Assembly: GCF_000021965.1 (NCBI RefSeq)
Contig: NC_011832.1
Span: 310,001 to 374,000 of the forward strand
Reading direction: 5' to 3'
Origin: Methanosphaerula palustris E1-9c
GTDB lineage: Archaea > Halobacteriota > Methanomicrobia > Methanomicrobiales > Methanospirillaceae
Length of the DNA: 64,000 nt
Under the pieces are notes generated by a model. It made no database searches and was not told the origin of the DNA. It was given only the letters and a program-made list of their open reading frames with translations. The first letter of the stretch is position 1. Every line of letters starts with the position of its first letter. The position numbers and the translations under genes are program-made. Of the stretch, positions 1 through 9,121 are shown piece after piece.

Positions 1-1242
1 ATTCTGCAGCCCAAGCATCGTCATCACGAGCCGCTCGGCACCGACACCGAATCCGGCGTGCGGAGGCATCCCATATCGGAACGGTCGAAGGTAGAACTCG
101 AAACTCTCTGGAGAGAGTCCTTTGGCGATGATCTGTGATACGAGCAGGTCGTACTGGTGGACCCGCTGCGCCCCACTTGAGAGTTCCATCCGCGGATGCA
201 TCAGGTCGAATGCCTTGCAGATGGAGGGATCGTCCTCGTAGGGCATCGCATAATACGGCCGGATTGAACTCGGCCAGTCCGTGATGAAGTAGTGGGCTCC
301 CATCTCTTCTCCAACCGCCCGCTCTGCAGCAGAGCCGAGATCGTCGCCGTATTTGATCGGTTCATCGATCTTCTTTGCGGCGATCTCGATCGCCTCTGCA
401 TACGGCAACCTCGTGAACGGTCCCTTTGGCACCTCGAACTCCTCGATCTCAAGGTTGGCGAGCTGGTCCTGACAGGTCTGGGAGATATGCTCGTACGTGG
501 TGATGATCATCTCCTCAAGGAGTGTCATCATGTCGTAATGATCGGCAAATGAGACCTCGACATCGATCGAAGTTGCCTCGTTGAGATGCTTGGTGGTGTT
601 GTGCTCCTCTGCACGGAAGATCGGGCCAATCTCATAGACCTTCTCAAATCCGGCGGCCATCATCATCTGTTTGTACAACTGCGGGCTCTGGTTCAGAAAC
701 GCCTCCTTCTCAAAGTAGGCGATCGGGAAGAGTTCGGTCCCTCCCTCGGTGGCTGCTGCCACGATCTTTGGGGTGGTGATCTGGGTGAACTCCCGCTTAT
801 GAAGGAACTGCTGGACTGCATGGAGGACTGCCGACCGGATCTCAAATACCGCGGCCACCCGGGGCCGGCGTGCATCTAAGAATCTGACGTCAAGCCTGGT
901 GTCCAGATCGGCTGGCACCTTTTCGACCACGTCGAGGGGCAGCGGGCTGTCGCTTCTGCTCAACACATCGAACGAGGATGGCAGGAGTTCGCGGCCGCCC
1001 GGCGCTTTTTCCATTGCTTTCACCTGGCCGGTCACCTGTACGACCGACTCGCGGGAGACCCCTTTGATGGCTGCGAGGACCTCTTCTGATGCTTTCTTCT
1101 TTGGGATGGTCACCTGGATGATCCCTGTTCGATCCCTGATCAGGAAGAAGGCCAGGCCGCCGAGGTCCCTGACCTCATGGACCCACCCGATGATCTTCGC
1201 ATGCTCTGTATCAGGGGTTACCATATTGATTGGAGTCCTCAT
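1..1242 (-). CDS. aspS: Aspartyl-tRNA synthetase (C-terminal end cut by window edge)
   Basis: Charges tRNA with aspartate in the cytoplasm. The reading frame runs from ATG at 1242 off the left edge, giving 414 residues; the archaeal enzyme is usually about 430, so only the last few residues are missing. It begins MRTPI and has an N-terminal OB-fold anticodon-binding region with IGWVHEVRDLGG. It carries class II motif 2 (around GPIFRAEEHNT) and motif 3 (GFGVGAERLVMTMLG) just before the edge. This is the short archaeal form without the bacterial insertion domain. In methanogens this enzyme is often non-discriminating, also charging tRNA-Asn for the amidotransferase route; the sequence alone does not settle that here. 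It is transcribed divergently from the RDD-protein gene, 117 bp away. Confidence 0.95.
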   Translation of the reverse strand, partial: MRTPINMVTPDTEHAKIIGWVHEVRDLGGLAFFLIRDRTGIIQVTIPKKKASEEVLAAIKGVSRESVVQVTGQVKAMEKAPGGRELLPSSFDVLSRSDSPLPLDVVEKVPADLDTRLDVRFLDARRPRVAAVFEIRSAVLHAVQQFLHKREFTQITTPKIVAAATEGGTELFPIAYFEKEAFLNQSPQLYKQMMMAAGFEKVYEIGPIFRAEEHNTTKHLNEATSIDVEVSFADHYDMMTLLEEMIITTYEHISQTCQDQLANLEIEEFEVPKGPFTRLPYAEAIEIAAKKIDEPIKYGDDLGSAAERAVGEEMGAHYFITDWPSSIRPYYAMPYEDDPSICKAFDLMHPRMELSSGAQRVHQYDLLVSQIIAKGLSPESFEFYLRPFRYGMPPHAGFGVGAERLVMTMLGLQN

Positions 1243-1359
1243 ATCAAACTGATAATAATGGGGTGGGATAGGTATTTGGCTTTGTGGCTAATGGTCGTGT
1301 CGACCTGCATAGAGAAGGATAGGTTTAACTGCCGTTCGTTCGAAGATTCCTGCGATACA

Positions 1360-1944
1360 ATGTACTGCAGGGAATGTGGGGCAGAGAACGGAGTGGATGC
1401 AGTGTTCTGCAGAAGCTGCGGGGCCAGACTGGTCCCGGATACGCTAAACGGTGTGGAGCGATCGCTGTCAGTGGGAGATGATGGTGCCCCTCTGGTGGAG
1501 TTCGCCGGGTTCTGGCTTCGGTTTGGGGCGTACCTGATCGATTCGTTCCTGTTGCTGATCGTCTATGGGTTGCTGGCGATTCCAGCCGTTCTCTTCGTTG
1601 AAGACTGGGAGAGTGCCGAGGCCGTAGTGGCCGTGCTGGGCTGGTACATTGCGGTGCTGATCATCACGGTCGCCTACTTCACCTACTTTGAGAGTTCCGC
1701 CGCTCAGGCGACTCCCGGCAAACGGGCCGTTGGGATCTTTGTCACGGATCGGGATGGCAACAGGATCACCGGGTACCGTGCCTTTGGGAGGTACTGGGCC
1801 AGGGTGCTCTCGTTCCTGATCCTGTACCTCGGCGTCCTTTTGATCGGGTTCACCGATCGGAAGGAGGGGCTCCATGACATCCTGGCTGGAACTCTGGTCT
1901 ACCGGCAACCTTGCCTGACCACGTTCAAGGGGCGTCTCCCCTGA
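1360..1944 (+). CDS. RDD-family membrane protein with N-terminal zinc ribbon
   Basis: Predicted 194-residue integral membrane protein of unknown transport or signalling role. Residues 1-25 form a zinc ribbon with two CxxC pairs (CREC and CRSC), followed by a short linker. The rest is an RDD domain: the Arg of FWLRFGAYLID in the first helix, further hydrophobic helices, the family motif ATPGKRAVGI, and the late motif RKEGLHDILAGT. I start at ATG 1360, because the open frame upstream would run into aspS and the zinc ribbon begins right here (MYCRECG). No clear Shine-Dalgarno is seen. The gene converges on the FAS1 gene. Zinc ribbon plus RDD is a common archaeal arrangement; the function is unknown. 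Confidence 0.85.
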   Translation: MYCRECGAENGVDAVFCRSCGARLVPDTLNGVERSLSVGDDGAPLVEFAGFWLRFGAYLIDSFLLLIVYGLLAIPAVLFVEDWESAEAVVAVLGWYIAVLIITVAYFTYFESSAAQATPGKRAVGIFVTDRDGNRITGYRAFGRYWARVLSFLILYLGVLLIGFTDRKEGLHDILAGTLVYRQPCLTTFKGRLP

Positions 1945-1966
1945 AAAGAGCAGGGTCTCCGATTTT

Positions 1967-2422
1967 TTATGCAGCCCCACCCTTTTCTTCTAACAGTTGG
2001 TCTCTGATCGTCTCTGGGATCAGAACCGTGCCGATCGCATGGATGACGCCGTTCGCTGCCACGATGTCCGGCCGCTTTACCGGCGTAAGTTCCACGTAAA
2101 ATATACTTTTTGCCACCGAAAGGGCCAGTTCCCCTCCCTGCAGTGTCCGGAAGATCGCAGTTTCCACAGCATTCTCCGAGAGCACCGTTCCCTCTCCAAT
2201 ATGGAAGAGGAGCAGTTCCCGTGCCAGAGCCGGGTCGCTCTCCAGCAGGTCGAGCGCTGAGTCTGGTAGTTTGACGAATGCCGCGTCCTCGGGTGCAAAA
2301 ATCGTCAGGGTATCGTCTCCATTGAGGATGTCGGCCACCCCTGAGTCCTCAGCTGCCTTTACAAAGAGTGTAAACCCTCCGTCATGCCGTAGGGTCTCCA
2401 AAATCGTCTGATCATTAATCAT
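1967..2422 (-). CDS. Fasciclin (FAS1) domain protein
   Basis: A 151-residue protein made of a single FAS1 domain. It shows the family landmarks TIFAPEDAAF near residue 40 and NGVIHAIGTVLIP near residue 125, with LLLFHI between them. FAS1 domains usually mediate adhesion outside the cell, but this protein starts MINDQTILETL and has no visible signal peptide or membrane segment. It may therefore be cytoplasmic or exported by an unseen route. It lies 110 bp downstream of EF-2 on the same strand, in the place where many archaea have the EF-1 alpha gene. Family assignment is firm; function is not known. Confidence 0.88.
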   Translation of the reverse strand: MINDQTILETLRHDGGFTLFVKAAEDSGVADILNGDDTLTIFAPEDAAFVKLPDSALDLLESDPALARELLLFHIGEGTVLSENAVETAIFRTLQGGELALSVAKSIFYVELTPVKRPDIVAANGVIHAIGTVLIPETIRDQLLEEKGGAA

Positions 2423-2532
2423 TGTAGTCCTTTCCTGATATCACGATGATACAGAGTTCACTACTGGTGGTTAATATATAAATTTTTGCAGTTCTCTGCA
2501 GAAAAAAAGAGGGTGAGGGTTTGGTGAAAGGG

Positions 2533-4725
2533 TTATGCCAGATAATCTTCTGGTCTGGGCATCTGTTCCTTAAGGCCCTTCCGCTTCCGGATAGCGATAA
2601 CAACATCCTTGACGAGGCTATTCGGAACGATCTCAAATCCTGCGAACTCGGTGTTCCACATCGCACGCCCTTCTGTGGCTGAGCGGATATCTCCTGAGAA
2701 CCCGAAGAGTTCGGCGACCGGAACTCTGCCGACGACGGTGATTGTATCCCCTTCGCTGGTGATGTCGAGCACCGAGCCGCGCCGGCCCTGGATCTGTGAT
2801 GTTGCGTTCCCCATCTGATCGGTTGGGACGGTGATCGAGATCTTCTGGATCGGCTCAAGGAGCGAGTCGCCTGCATAGAGTATACCGGCCTTGACCGCAC
2901 TCCGCACCGCAGGGATCACCTGGGCCGGACCACGGTGGATCGCGTCCTCGTGCAGTTTGACATCGACCAGTCGGATCTTCATATTCTGGACCGGTTCGTC
3001 TGCCAGTGGCCCGCCCTGGAGTGCTTCGTGCAGACCTTCGAGAATCAGTTCCATCGTCTCGTTCAGGTACTGGACACCCTTTGTCATGTCGATGAAGATG
3101 TTGGTCGTCGAGATGTCCTTGATGTTCTTGGCCTCGTCCTTCTCCCAACCGTTGGCAACCAGAATATCACGCCGTTCGATCCAGGTCTGGTTCATCGAGA
3201 CCTCGCCGTTCCGGATCAGATCCACAATGACCTGGTCTAGAGGTTCGAGTTCCACATAGAACCGGTTGTGCCTGTTCGGGGACTTTCCTTCGATAGGGCC
3301 GGCCTTCCTGGTGGCCGTCTCACGGTAGACGACGATCGGCTCGGAGGTGACGATCTCGACACCCTTGTCGCGCTTGATACGGCCGGTGATGATCTCCAGG
3401 TGGAGCTCGCCCATACCGCTGATCAGGTGCTCGCCGGTCTCCTCATTGATCGTGATGACCAGGGTTGGATCCTCCTTGGCGACCTGCCTGAGCACTTCGA
3501 CCAGCTTTGGCAGGTCTTTCATGTTCTTGGCCTCGACCGCGACGGTCATGACTGGTTCACTGTAGTGCGTCAGAGCCTCGAATGGAACCATCTCACGCAG
3601 GTTGGTGACGGTCGAACCGACGATGGCATCCTTAAGACCAGTCACTGCAGCGATGTTCCCTGCTGGGAGTTCCTCGACCTCGACCCTGGTTGGTCCCATA
3701 AAGATCCCGACCTGCTGGACTCTGTTCGCCTTCATGGCAGAGCCGATGATGTACAGTTCAGTGCCTCGTCTGAGGGTACCGCTGAAGAGACGGCCGGTGG
3801 CGACCTCCCCTGCATGCGGATCGAACGAGATATCGGTGACCATCATGGCGATCGGACCATTCGGATCGGCAGTGAGCATCGACTTGCCTTCTACTGACTC
3901 CTTGTCCCCGTGCCAGATCACGTTGATACGCCGCTTCTGTGCGTCGAATGGGTCCGGCAGGTGTTTGACGACCATGTCGAGCAGCACTGCATGGAGGGGT
4001 GAGCTCTTGGCGAGTGACTTCATGTCGCCTTCGCGACACTTGTTGTAGACATCCTTGAAGGAGACACCGCTCTTCTGCATGAACGGAGCAGAGACTGCCC
4101 AGTTGTAGAGGGCTGAACCGAAGGCGACGGTCCCTTTTGCCGCGTCGAGCTTCCAACCGTTGTTGTACATGTCCTCGTTCATGCCCTTGATCAACTTGTT
4201 GACCTTATCGATCACCTTGGCGAGACGGACCTGCATCTCCATCTCATCGACCTTCAGCTCGTTGATCAGCCGGTCGACTTTGTTGATGAAGAGCACTGGT
4301 ACGACCTGTTCTTTGAGGGCCTGTCGCAGCACCGTCTCGGTCTGGGGCATCGTCCCCTCGACCGCGTCGACGACGACGACTGCCCCATCGACAGCTCGCA
4401 TCGCACGGGTCACGTCCCCGCCGAAGTCCACGTGGCCGGGGGTATCGATCATGTTGATCAGGTACTCCTGACCTTCATACTCGTGGACCATCGAGACGTT
4501 GCTGGCATCGATGGTGATCCCACGTGCCTGTTCCTCCGCGTCGGAGTCCATGAAGAGCTGTCTGCCGGCGAGTTCCTCGCTGATCATCCCTGCCCCAGAG
4601 AGCAGGTTGTCGGAGAGGGTCGTCTTTCCATGGTCGATATGTGCTACAATCCCGATGTTACGGATGAACTTTGGCTGGCTCATCAGTTCGCTAACTCGGT
4701 CTACCATCTTTTTGCCGCGTGCCAT
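2533..4725 (-). CDS. fusA: Translation elongation factor EF-2
   Basis: GTPase that drives ribosomal translocation; 730 residues, normal for archaeal EF-2. The G-domain motifs are AHIDHGKT near residue 27, DTPGH near 92 and NKVD near 147. The C-terminal domain contains DAIHRGPAQ, whose histidine is the residue converted to diphthamide in archaea and eukaryotes. The open frame extends upstream, but I choose ATG 4725 (MARGKKMV) because methanogen EF-2 proteins begin with this basic stretch and because an earlier start would overlap rps7. It is the third gene of an S12-S7-EF-2 operon, 28 bp after rps7. The partner tuf and rps10 genes that often follow are not present here. Confidence 0.97.
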   Translation of the reverse strand: MARGKKMVDRVSELMSQPKFIRNIGIVAHIDHGKTTLSDNLLSGAGMISEELAGRQLFMDSDAEEQARGITIDASNVSMVHEYEGQEYLINMIDTPGHVDFGGDVTRAMRAVDGAVVVVDAVEGTMPQTETVLRQALKEQVVPVLFINKVDRLINELKVDEMEMQVRLAKVIDKVNKLIKGMNEDMYNNGWKLDAAKGTVAFGSALYNWAVSAPFMQKSGVSFKDVYNKCREGDMKSLAKSSPLHAVLLDMVVKHLPDPFDAQKRRINVIWHGDKESVEGKSMLTADPNGPIAMMVTDISFDPHAGEVATGRLFSGTLRRGTELYIIGSAMKANRVQQVGIFMGPTRVEVEELPAGNIAAVTGLKDAIVGSTVTNLREMVPFEALTHYSEPVMTVAVEAKNMKDLPKLVEVLRQVAKEDPTLVITINEETGEHLISGMGELHLEIITGRIKRDKGVEIVTSEPIVVYRETATRKAGPIEGKSPNRHNRFYVELEPLDQVIVDLIRNGEVSMNQTWIERRDILVANGWEKDEAKNIKDISTTNIFIDMTKGVQYLNETMELILEGLHEALQGGPLADEPVQNMKIRLVDVKLHEDAIHRGPAQVIPAVRSAVKAGILYAGDSLLEPIQKISITVPTDQMGNATSQIQGRRGSVLDITSEGDTITVVGRVPVAELFGFSGDIRSATEGRAMWNTEFAGFEIVPNSLVKDVVIAIRKRKGLKEQMPRPEDYLA

Positions 4726-4753
4726 TGAAACACCAATAAAAAAGATATTAAAA

Positions 4754-5377
4754 TTATCGTGCGGATTTTGCAATCCGTTCGCGTTCTTCTTTCTTTGCCA
4801 CTGAATAGGCCTTCGCGTCACCGCGTGCCGCTGACATCAGTTCATCTGCAAGTGCAGATGAGACACTCTTCTTTGTCTTACGGGATGCCTTGTAGACCGC
4901 TTCGGTGATGAACTTCAGCGAGCCGTCAACCCTGCGCTGGGGGGCGGTGTCGACTGCCTTGGGCACGTTGATGCCACCGTACTTCAGCCTGACCGTCTCT
5001 TCACGGGGACCGCTGTTTGCGACCGCGTCGACGAGCACCTGTGCAGGGTTCTTCTTGGTCTTCTTGGCGATGATCCCAAAGGCGTCCCTGACGATCCTGA
5101 TGGCCAGCTGCTTCTTGCCGGTGTTCTGTTCGGTCTGCATCAGCCGGTTGATCAGCCGCTCGACGATCAGCATATTGCTCTTGTTGAAGTCAGTCCCTGC
5201 AAGTTTGCCACATGAATGGGGCACAATCATGGAGTGCAGGTTCACATACCGCACAAGGGAAGGGTCGGTGATCTGCACTTCGGCAAGGTCCCACTGATTG
5301 AAGAGCAGTTTTCTGCTCGGGGTGGGGGTCGTTTCTGTCTCTGTGGTTACGTTCTCGATTTCTTCCATAGTGCTCAC
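4754..5377 (-). CDS. rps7: Ribosomal protein S7 (uS7)
   Basis: Small-subunit protein that nucleates assembly of the 30S head and contacts mRNA near the exit site. It is 207 residues, the long archaeal form with an N-terminal extension rich in Thr and Glu. Recognisable stretches are [13 protein letters not shown] near residue 25, [11 protein letters not shown] near 46, and the basic C-terminus ending [14 protein letters not shown]. Its ATG overlaps the stop codon of rps12 by 4 bp, so the two are translationally coupled, and EF-2 follows 28 bp later. S12-S7-EF-2 is the classic str operon core. Confidence 0.97.
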   Translation of the reverse strand: MSTMEEIENVTTETETTPTPSRKLLFNQWDLAEVQITDPSLVRYVNLHSMIVPHSCGKLAGTDFNKSNMLIVERLINRLMQTEQNTGKKQLAIRIVRDAFGIIAKKTKKNPAQVLVDAVANSGPREETVRLKYGGINVPKAVDTAPQRRVDGSLKFITEAVYKASRKTKKSVSSALADELMSAARGDAKAYSVAKKEERERIAKSAR

Positions 5378-5802
5378 CGTCTCGGCTTCTCTTTCCTGCC
5401 GATCACCATCTCGTGGAGGCAGACATTGTTCACGCTGGTCACAACGAATCTGACCCCTGGGATATCACCCATCGAACGGCCCAGTCTTCCACCGATCCCT
5501 TCGACCTCGACCTCGTCGTGTTCATCGATGAAGTTGATGGCGCCGTCGCCTGCTGCAAACGCGGTAATCTGGCGGCCGTTCTTGATCAGCTGTACACGAA
5601 CGCACTTTCTGATCGCAGAGTTCGGCTGCTTGGCCTCGACACCGACCTTCTCAAGTACGATGCCCCGTGCCTGCGGTGCTCCCTCGAGGGGATCGGATTT
5701 AATATCGAGCTGGAGGAGCCTGCGTGCATAGTTCACGTCGCTCCACCTGAATTTCATTGAGTCGCGCTTCAGTTTTCTGGCGGCAAATTTACCCTGTCCC
5801 AT
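5374..5802 (-). CDS. rps12: Ribosomal protein S12 (uS12)
   Basis: Decoding-centre protein of the small subunit; 142 residues, typical of archaea. Visible family motifs are [20 protein letters not shown] near residues 47-66, the KxPNSAxRK loop that lines the decoding site, and the C-terminal [19 protein letters not shown]. It is the first gene of the S12-S7-EF-2 operon here. In many archaea it is preceded by rpoA2, L30e and nusA; here it instead faces a divergent promoter region shared with queD. Confidence 0.97.
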   Translation of the reverse strand: MGQGKFAARKLKRDSMKFRWSDVNYARRLLQLDIKSDPLEGAPQARGIVLEKVGVEAKQPNSAIRKCVRVQLIKNGRQITAFAAGDGAINFIDEHDEVEVEGIGGRLGRSMGDIPGVRFVVTSVNNVCLHEMVIGRKEKPRR

Positions 5803-5976
5803 GCAATACCCTCTTATCCTTTGATTTTTCTATATTCTGAGAACCTTTTGCTCAGTCTTTTGAGATTAATACAATGGCGCGGAACGGATTTATATATTAT
5901 TATACTTCTGTTCCTGCTTGCTTATATCAATCGATCTTGCTAATTAATAATATATCCTACTCGGATCCACTACTAT
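5803..5976. promoter_or_regulatory. Divergent promoter region between rps12 and queD
   Basis: This 174-bp AT-rich spacer separates the minus-strand S12-S7-EF-2 operon from the plus-strand queDEC string. A TATA-like tract at about 5889-5903 could serve either direction. A second one at about 5946-5955 lies roughly 27 bp before the queD start at 5977, which fits an almost leaderless queD transcript. These are sequence-pattern assignments only; no transcription start is known. Confidence 0.55.
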
Positions 5977-6384
5977 ATGATGAATACCAGGATCTATAAA
6001 GAGGTGCACTTCGATGCGAGCCACCGCCTCTTCCATTATCGGGGGAAGTGTCACAACCTCCACGGTCATCGCTGGAAGGTCGAGGTCTGGATCGAAGGAT
6101 CTCCTGATCCGGTCTCATGTATTCTTGTCGATTACAATACAATAAAAGAGACGGTCGAACAGTTCGACCATCAGATCATTCTGAATCAGGAGGATCCGAT
6201 GGTCCAGGCGATCACACCGTTCCAAGAGGTCGTGACGGTTCCCGGCGACCCGACCAGCGAACTGCTGGCTACAGAACTCGCAGGGATGATCGACCAGAAG
6301 TGCCAGGATCTCGGGCTCGATGCCCATGTCAGACAGATCCGGGTCTGGGAGTCGCCGACCTGCTATGCAGAGTTGATGCTATGA
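5977..6384 (+). CDS. queD: 6-carboxy-tetrahydropterin synthase (QueD family)
   Basis: Second enzyme of 7-deazaguanine synthesis: converts 7,8-dihydroneopterin triphosphate to 6-carboxytetrahydropterin. In archaea the product line leads to preQ0 and then archaeosine at position 15 of tRNA. It is 135 residues. Zinc ligands are His16 in FDASHRL and His29 and His31 in NLHGHRW, and the catalytic Cys25 precedes them in KCHNLHGH. Two ATG codons stand side by side at the start; the first is used here. It overlaps queE by 4 bp, and queC follows directly, which supports the QueD role over a true pyruvoyl-tetrahydropterin synthase. Confidence 0.92.
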   Translation: MMNTRIYKEVHFDASHRLFHYRGKCHNLHGHRWKVEVWIEGSPDPVSCILVDYNTIKETVEQFDHQIILNQEDPMVQAITPFQEVVTVPGDPTSELLATELAGMIDQKCQDLGLDAHVRQIRVWESPTCYAELML

Positions 6385-6989
6385 AGATCAGTGAGATCTT
6401 TCTCTCCCTGCAGGGAGAGGGAGTCTATCAGGGAAAGGCCTGTATCTTCATCCGGCTCTCCGGCTGCAACCTCTCCTGTTCCTGGTGCGATACCCGGTAC
6501 GCCTGTACTCTGGGGGAGGAGATGACCACCGAGCAGGTGCTGGAGCGGGTGAGTGAGGAGAATTGTTCCCTGATCTGTATCACCGGCGGGGAGCCGCTGC
6601 TCCAGCAGGATCAACTTCTTCCGCTGCTGAAGGCTCTTGAGGACCGCGGGTATATTGTCGGGATCGAGACCAATGGAACTATCGATTTCATCGCATCGGG
6701 GGAGTATGCCTCGATCTGTATGGACGTTAAATGCCCATCCTCAGGTGAAACATCCGACCTCTCCCTCCTTGAACACATTCGTGTCACCGACAGCGTGAAA
6801 TTCGTGGTCAAAGACCAGCAGGACTGTGCCTATGCCGAATCGGTGATCCGGGACCATCCGATCAAAGGGACGATATTCTTCTCGCCGGTCTTTGGATCAG
6901 AATATACCGCCCTCGCCTCGTTTGTGCTGACCCGCCATCTGCCGGTCACGTTTCAGATGCAACTTCACAAGATCATCGGAGTGAAATAA
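6381..6989 (+). CDS. queE: 7-carboxy-7-deazaguanine synthase (radical SAM)
   Basis: Radical-SAM enzyme that contracts 6-carboxytetrahydropterin to 7-carboxy-7-deazaguanine. It has 202 residues from ATG 6381, which overlaps the queD stop as ATGA. The N-terminus has the family mark [21 protein letters not shown], in which the GEG is typical of QueE. The iron-sulfur binding motif CNLSCSWC (CX3CX2C) follows near residues 30-37, then [10 protein letters not shown] for SAM binding near residue 75. It sits between queD and queC, so all three steps to preQ0 after GTP cyclohydrolase are together. Confidence 0.95.
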   Translation: MKISEIFLSLQGEGVYQGKACIFIRLSGCNLSCSWCDTRYACTLGEEMTTEQVLERVSEENCSLICITGGEPLLQQDQLLPLLKALEDRGYIVGIETNGTIDFIASGEYASICMDVKCPSSGETSDLSLLEHIRVTDSVKFVVKDQQDCAYAESVIRDHPIKGTIFFSPVFGSEYTALASFVLTRHLPVTFQMQLHKIIGVK

Positions 6990-6991
6990 CA

Positions 6992-7657
6992 ATGAAAGCA
7001 GTATGTTTACTATCTGGGGGGATGGACTCATCCACCCTCGCCTATGTTGCAAAGGATATGGGCTACCATATCCATGCCCTCCACCTCAACTACGGTCAGA
7101 GGACTGAAAAGAAGGAACTGCAGTCGGCCACTGCGATCGCCCGGTCGCTCTCAGCCGAGGAGTTCATCCCGCTCGACCTCGGTTACTTCAAAGCCTTTGG
7201 CAAGAGTAGCCTGACCGATCCCGCCATCGATGTCGACGTCTTCGACGAGAACCGGCCGGAGCTTCCGAATACCTATGTGCCGTTCCGAAATGCCAACCTC
7301 CTCTCAATCGCGACCTCATTTGCCGAGTCGCGGGATGCCGATGCTATCTTCATCGGGGTGCAGGCTCTCGACTATAGCGGCTACCCTGACTGCCGGCCGG
7401 CCTTCATCCAGGCCTTTCAACAGGTGATGGATCTCGGGACCGCCGACGGCACCCATATCGACCTGCTGACCCCGTTTATCGGGCTGACCAAGACCGATAT
7501 CTTACGGAAGGGGCTTGACCTCGGGGTTCCGTACGAACATACCTGGTCCTGCTACCAGAACGAGGAGAAGGCCTGTGGGGTCTGCGGATCCTGCCACTTC
7601 CGGCAGAAGGCCTTCGCCGAACTGGGGCTCTCTGACCCGATCCCGTATGAGGAGTGA
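6992..7657 (+). CDS. queC: 7-cyano-7-deazaguanine (preQ0) synthase
   Basis: ATP-dependent enzyme that turns 7-carboxy-7-deazaguanine into preQ0 using ammonia. It is 221 residues, the usual size. The N-terminal PP-loop reads [13 protein letters not shown], with the SGGxDS signature. A C-terminal zinc site is formed by Cys residues in [18 protein letters not shown]. It starts 2 bp after queE. In archaea preQ0 is inserted into tRNA by ArcTGT and then amidated to archaeosine; those genes are not in this window. Confidence 0.96.
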   Translation: MKAVCLLSGGMDSSTLAYVAKDMGYHIHALHLNYGQRTEKKELQSATAIARSLSAEEFIPLDLGYFKAFGKSSLTDPAIDVDVFDENRPELPNTYVPFRNANLLSIATSFAESRDADAIFIGVQALDYSGYPDCRPAFIQAFQQVMDLGTADGTHIDLLTPFIGLTKTDILRKGLDLGVPYEHTWSCYQNEEKACGVCGSCHFRQKAFAELGLSDPIPYEE

Positions 7658-7659
7658 AG

Positions 7660-8154
7660 ATGGAGGTCTACCGGTCCCGCCGCCTGAGCGTCGAGGAGAA
7701 AGAGTTCAGCCTTCCCGACGGGCGCGTGCGCAACTATGTGGTCGTCCATCCTGGTTCGGCGGTGGCGATGCTTCCGGTCATCGGCGAGGACTGCCTGTTG
7801 ATCAGGCAGTACCGATACGCGATCGACGGGTTCCTGTACGAGGTGCCGGCAGGGACGATGGAGCCCGGCGAGACCCCTGTGGAGACAGCCCATCGGGAGA
7901 TGATCGAGGAGACCGGTTTTGCCGCCGGGAAGCTCTCCGCTCTCGGGACGATTCTCACGACCCCCGGTTTCTCCGACGAACAGATCCATCTCTTCAAAGC
8001 CACCGACCTGACCCCCTCTTCTCTGTATCCGCAGGATGAAGACGAGGTGATCGAGGTGGAACGGCTTTCGCTCGCTGCGGCGTGGATGATGGTGGTCGAT
8101 GGAACGATCATCGATGCCAAGACGATCTGTATGCTGGCGCAGTGCCGGGGATGA
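7660..8154 (+). CDS. Nudix hydrolase (ADP-ribose pyrophosphatase type)
   Basis: Hydrolyses a nucleoside diphosphate linked to another group; ADP-ribose is the likely substrate by family. The full Nudix box GX5EX7REUXEEXGU is present as GTMEPGETPVETAHREMIEETGF spread over residues about 66-88. I start at ATG 7660, which has GAGGAG at 7649-7654 inside the queC end; a GTG at 7654 is an alternative. The 164-residue length fits the YffH/NudF-like group. The link to the preQ0 genes is positional only. Confidence 0.9.
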   Translation: MEVYRSRRLSVEEKEFSLPDGRVRNYVVVHPGSAVAMLPVIGEDCLLIRQYRYAIDGFLYEVPAGTMEPGETPVETAHREMIEETGFAAGKLSALGTILTTPGFSDEQIHLFKATDLTPSSLYPQDEDEVIEVERLSLAAAWMMVVDGTIIDAKTICMLAQCRG

Positions 8155-8158
8155 TCTG

Positions 8159-9115
8159 ATGGGACACCGATCACTCCTCTGCCTCTGTTGCCTGCTGATA
8201 ATTCTCTTCGCAGCCGCAGCCGGTTGCATCGGTGAAGAGAAGAACAAGGTCCAGAACACGATCCCTCAGAACACCACGACCACATCGACCCCCTCGTACA
8301 CGGTCGACAATGCCGGTCATCTCTCGATCCAGCGGTCGCCCTCGGCTGTCAACGAGACTGTACTGATACTGAACGATACCCTGACACTCACCCAGGTGGT
8401 GCTGCTCACCCCTGAGGGGAATGTATCCTGTCTCCTCTCGACACCGGCGCACCCGAAGGCGGCCTTCGTCTTCGCCCCGGGGGCCCAGGAGAAGGCGATG
8501 GGGCATCTGTCGCAGATGGTCAGGTATGCCCAGGCAGGGTACGCGTTCCTCTTCGTCGACATCAGAGGGAACGGCGGGGATACGCCGGGGTACCCCCTCG
8601 ATCCGCAGAAAGACTACCAGCAGTTCAAAGCCGGAGCCTGGCCTGAGTACTACCTGACTGTTGCAGATCTCTCCGATGCCCGGGCCTATCTGAACCGGAC
8701 GCTGGGTGTACCGGTGATGGCAATTGGATCCTCAAACGGCGGGCGGTACGCGGCGATCGCCGCCGCGATCGATCCGGACTTCGCCGGGTACATCGGGGTC
8801 TCGACTTCGTCGTTTGCAATCTCGGCCGACGGGGCGCCTGACGATGGTCGGCGTTTCCTGACCAGCATTGACCCCGGGAATTATCTTGGTTCGATCTCGC
8901 CGCGTCCGATCTGGATCTTCCATGCCGAAAAGGACCCGATCATTCCCTATGCCGATGGTCAGGAGTTCTTTTCCCACGCGAAGGACCCCAAGGAGTTCAT
9001 CCCGTTCAACGGGGACCATGGGATGAACAGCGAGGTGGATACCGGGGTGCTGGAAAGATGCGCTCATCTTTATGGCAGTACATCCCCAATTAATAACAGC
9101 TCAGAGAGTCGGTGA
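8159..9115 (+). CDS. Secreted alpha/beta-hydrolase lipoprotein
   Basis: A 318-residue predicted lipoprotein hydrolase. The N-terminus is a signal peptide with a lipobox (AAAAGC, Cys about residue 22), followed by a Thr/Asn-rich linker. The catalytic domain has the nucleophile elbow GSSNGG near residue 188, a likely acid Asp in DPIIPYADG near 260, and His in NGDHGM near 286. This fits esterase, lipase or peptidase chemistry at the outer face of the membrane; the substrate cannot be named. It starts 4 bp after the Nudix gene and ends 6 bp before aRF1. Confidence 0.85.
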   Translation: MGHRSLLCLCCLLIILFAAAAGCIGEEKNKVQNTIPQNTTTTSTPSYTVDNAGHLSIQRSPSAVNETVLILNDTLTLTQVVLLTPEGNVSCLLSTPAHPKAAFVFAPGAQEKAMGHLSQMVRYAQAGYAFLFVDIRGNGGDTPGYPLDPQKDYQQFKAGAWPEYYLTVADLSDARAYLNRTLGVPVMAIGSSNGGRYAAIAAAIDPDFAGYIGVSTSSFAISADGAPDDGRRFLTSIDPGNYLGSISPRPIWIFHAEKDPIIPYADGQEFFSHAKDPKEFIPFNGDHGMNSEVDTGVLERCAHLYGSTSPINNSSESR

Positions 9116-9121
9116 ACCCAG

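Noticed and set aside
5803-5976. A preQ0/preQ1 riboswitch before queD
   Set aside because: The spacer is AT-rich with promoter-like boxes and a near-leaderless start; no matching RNA structure is visible.
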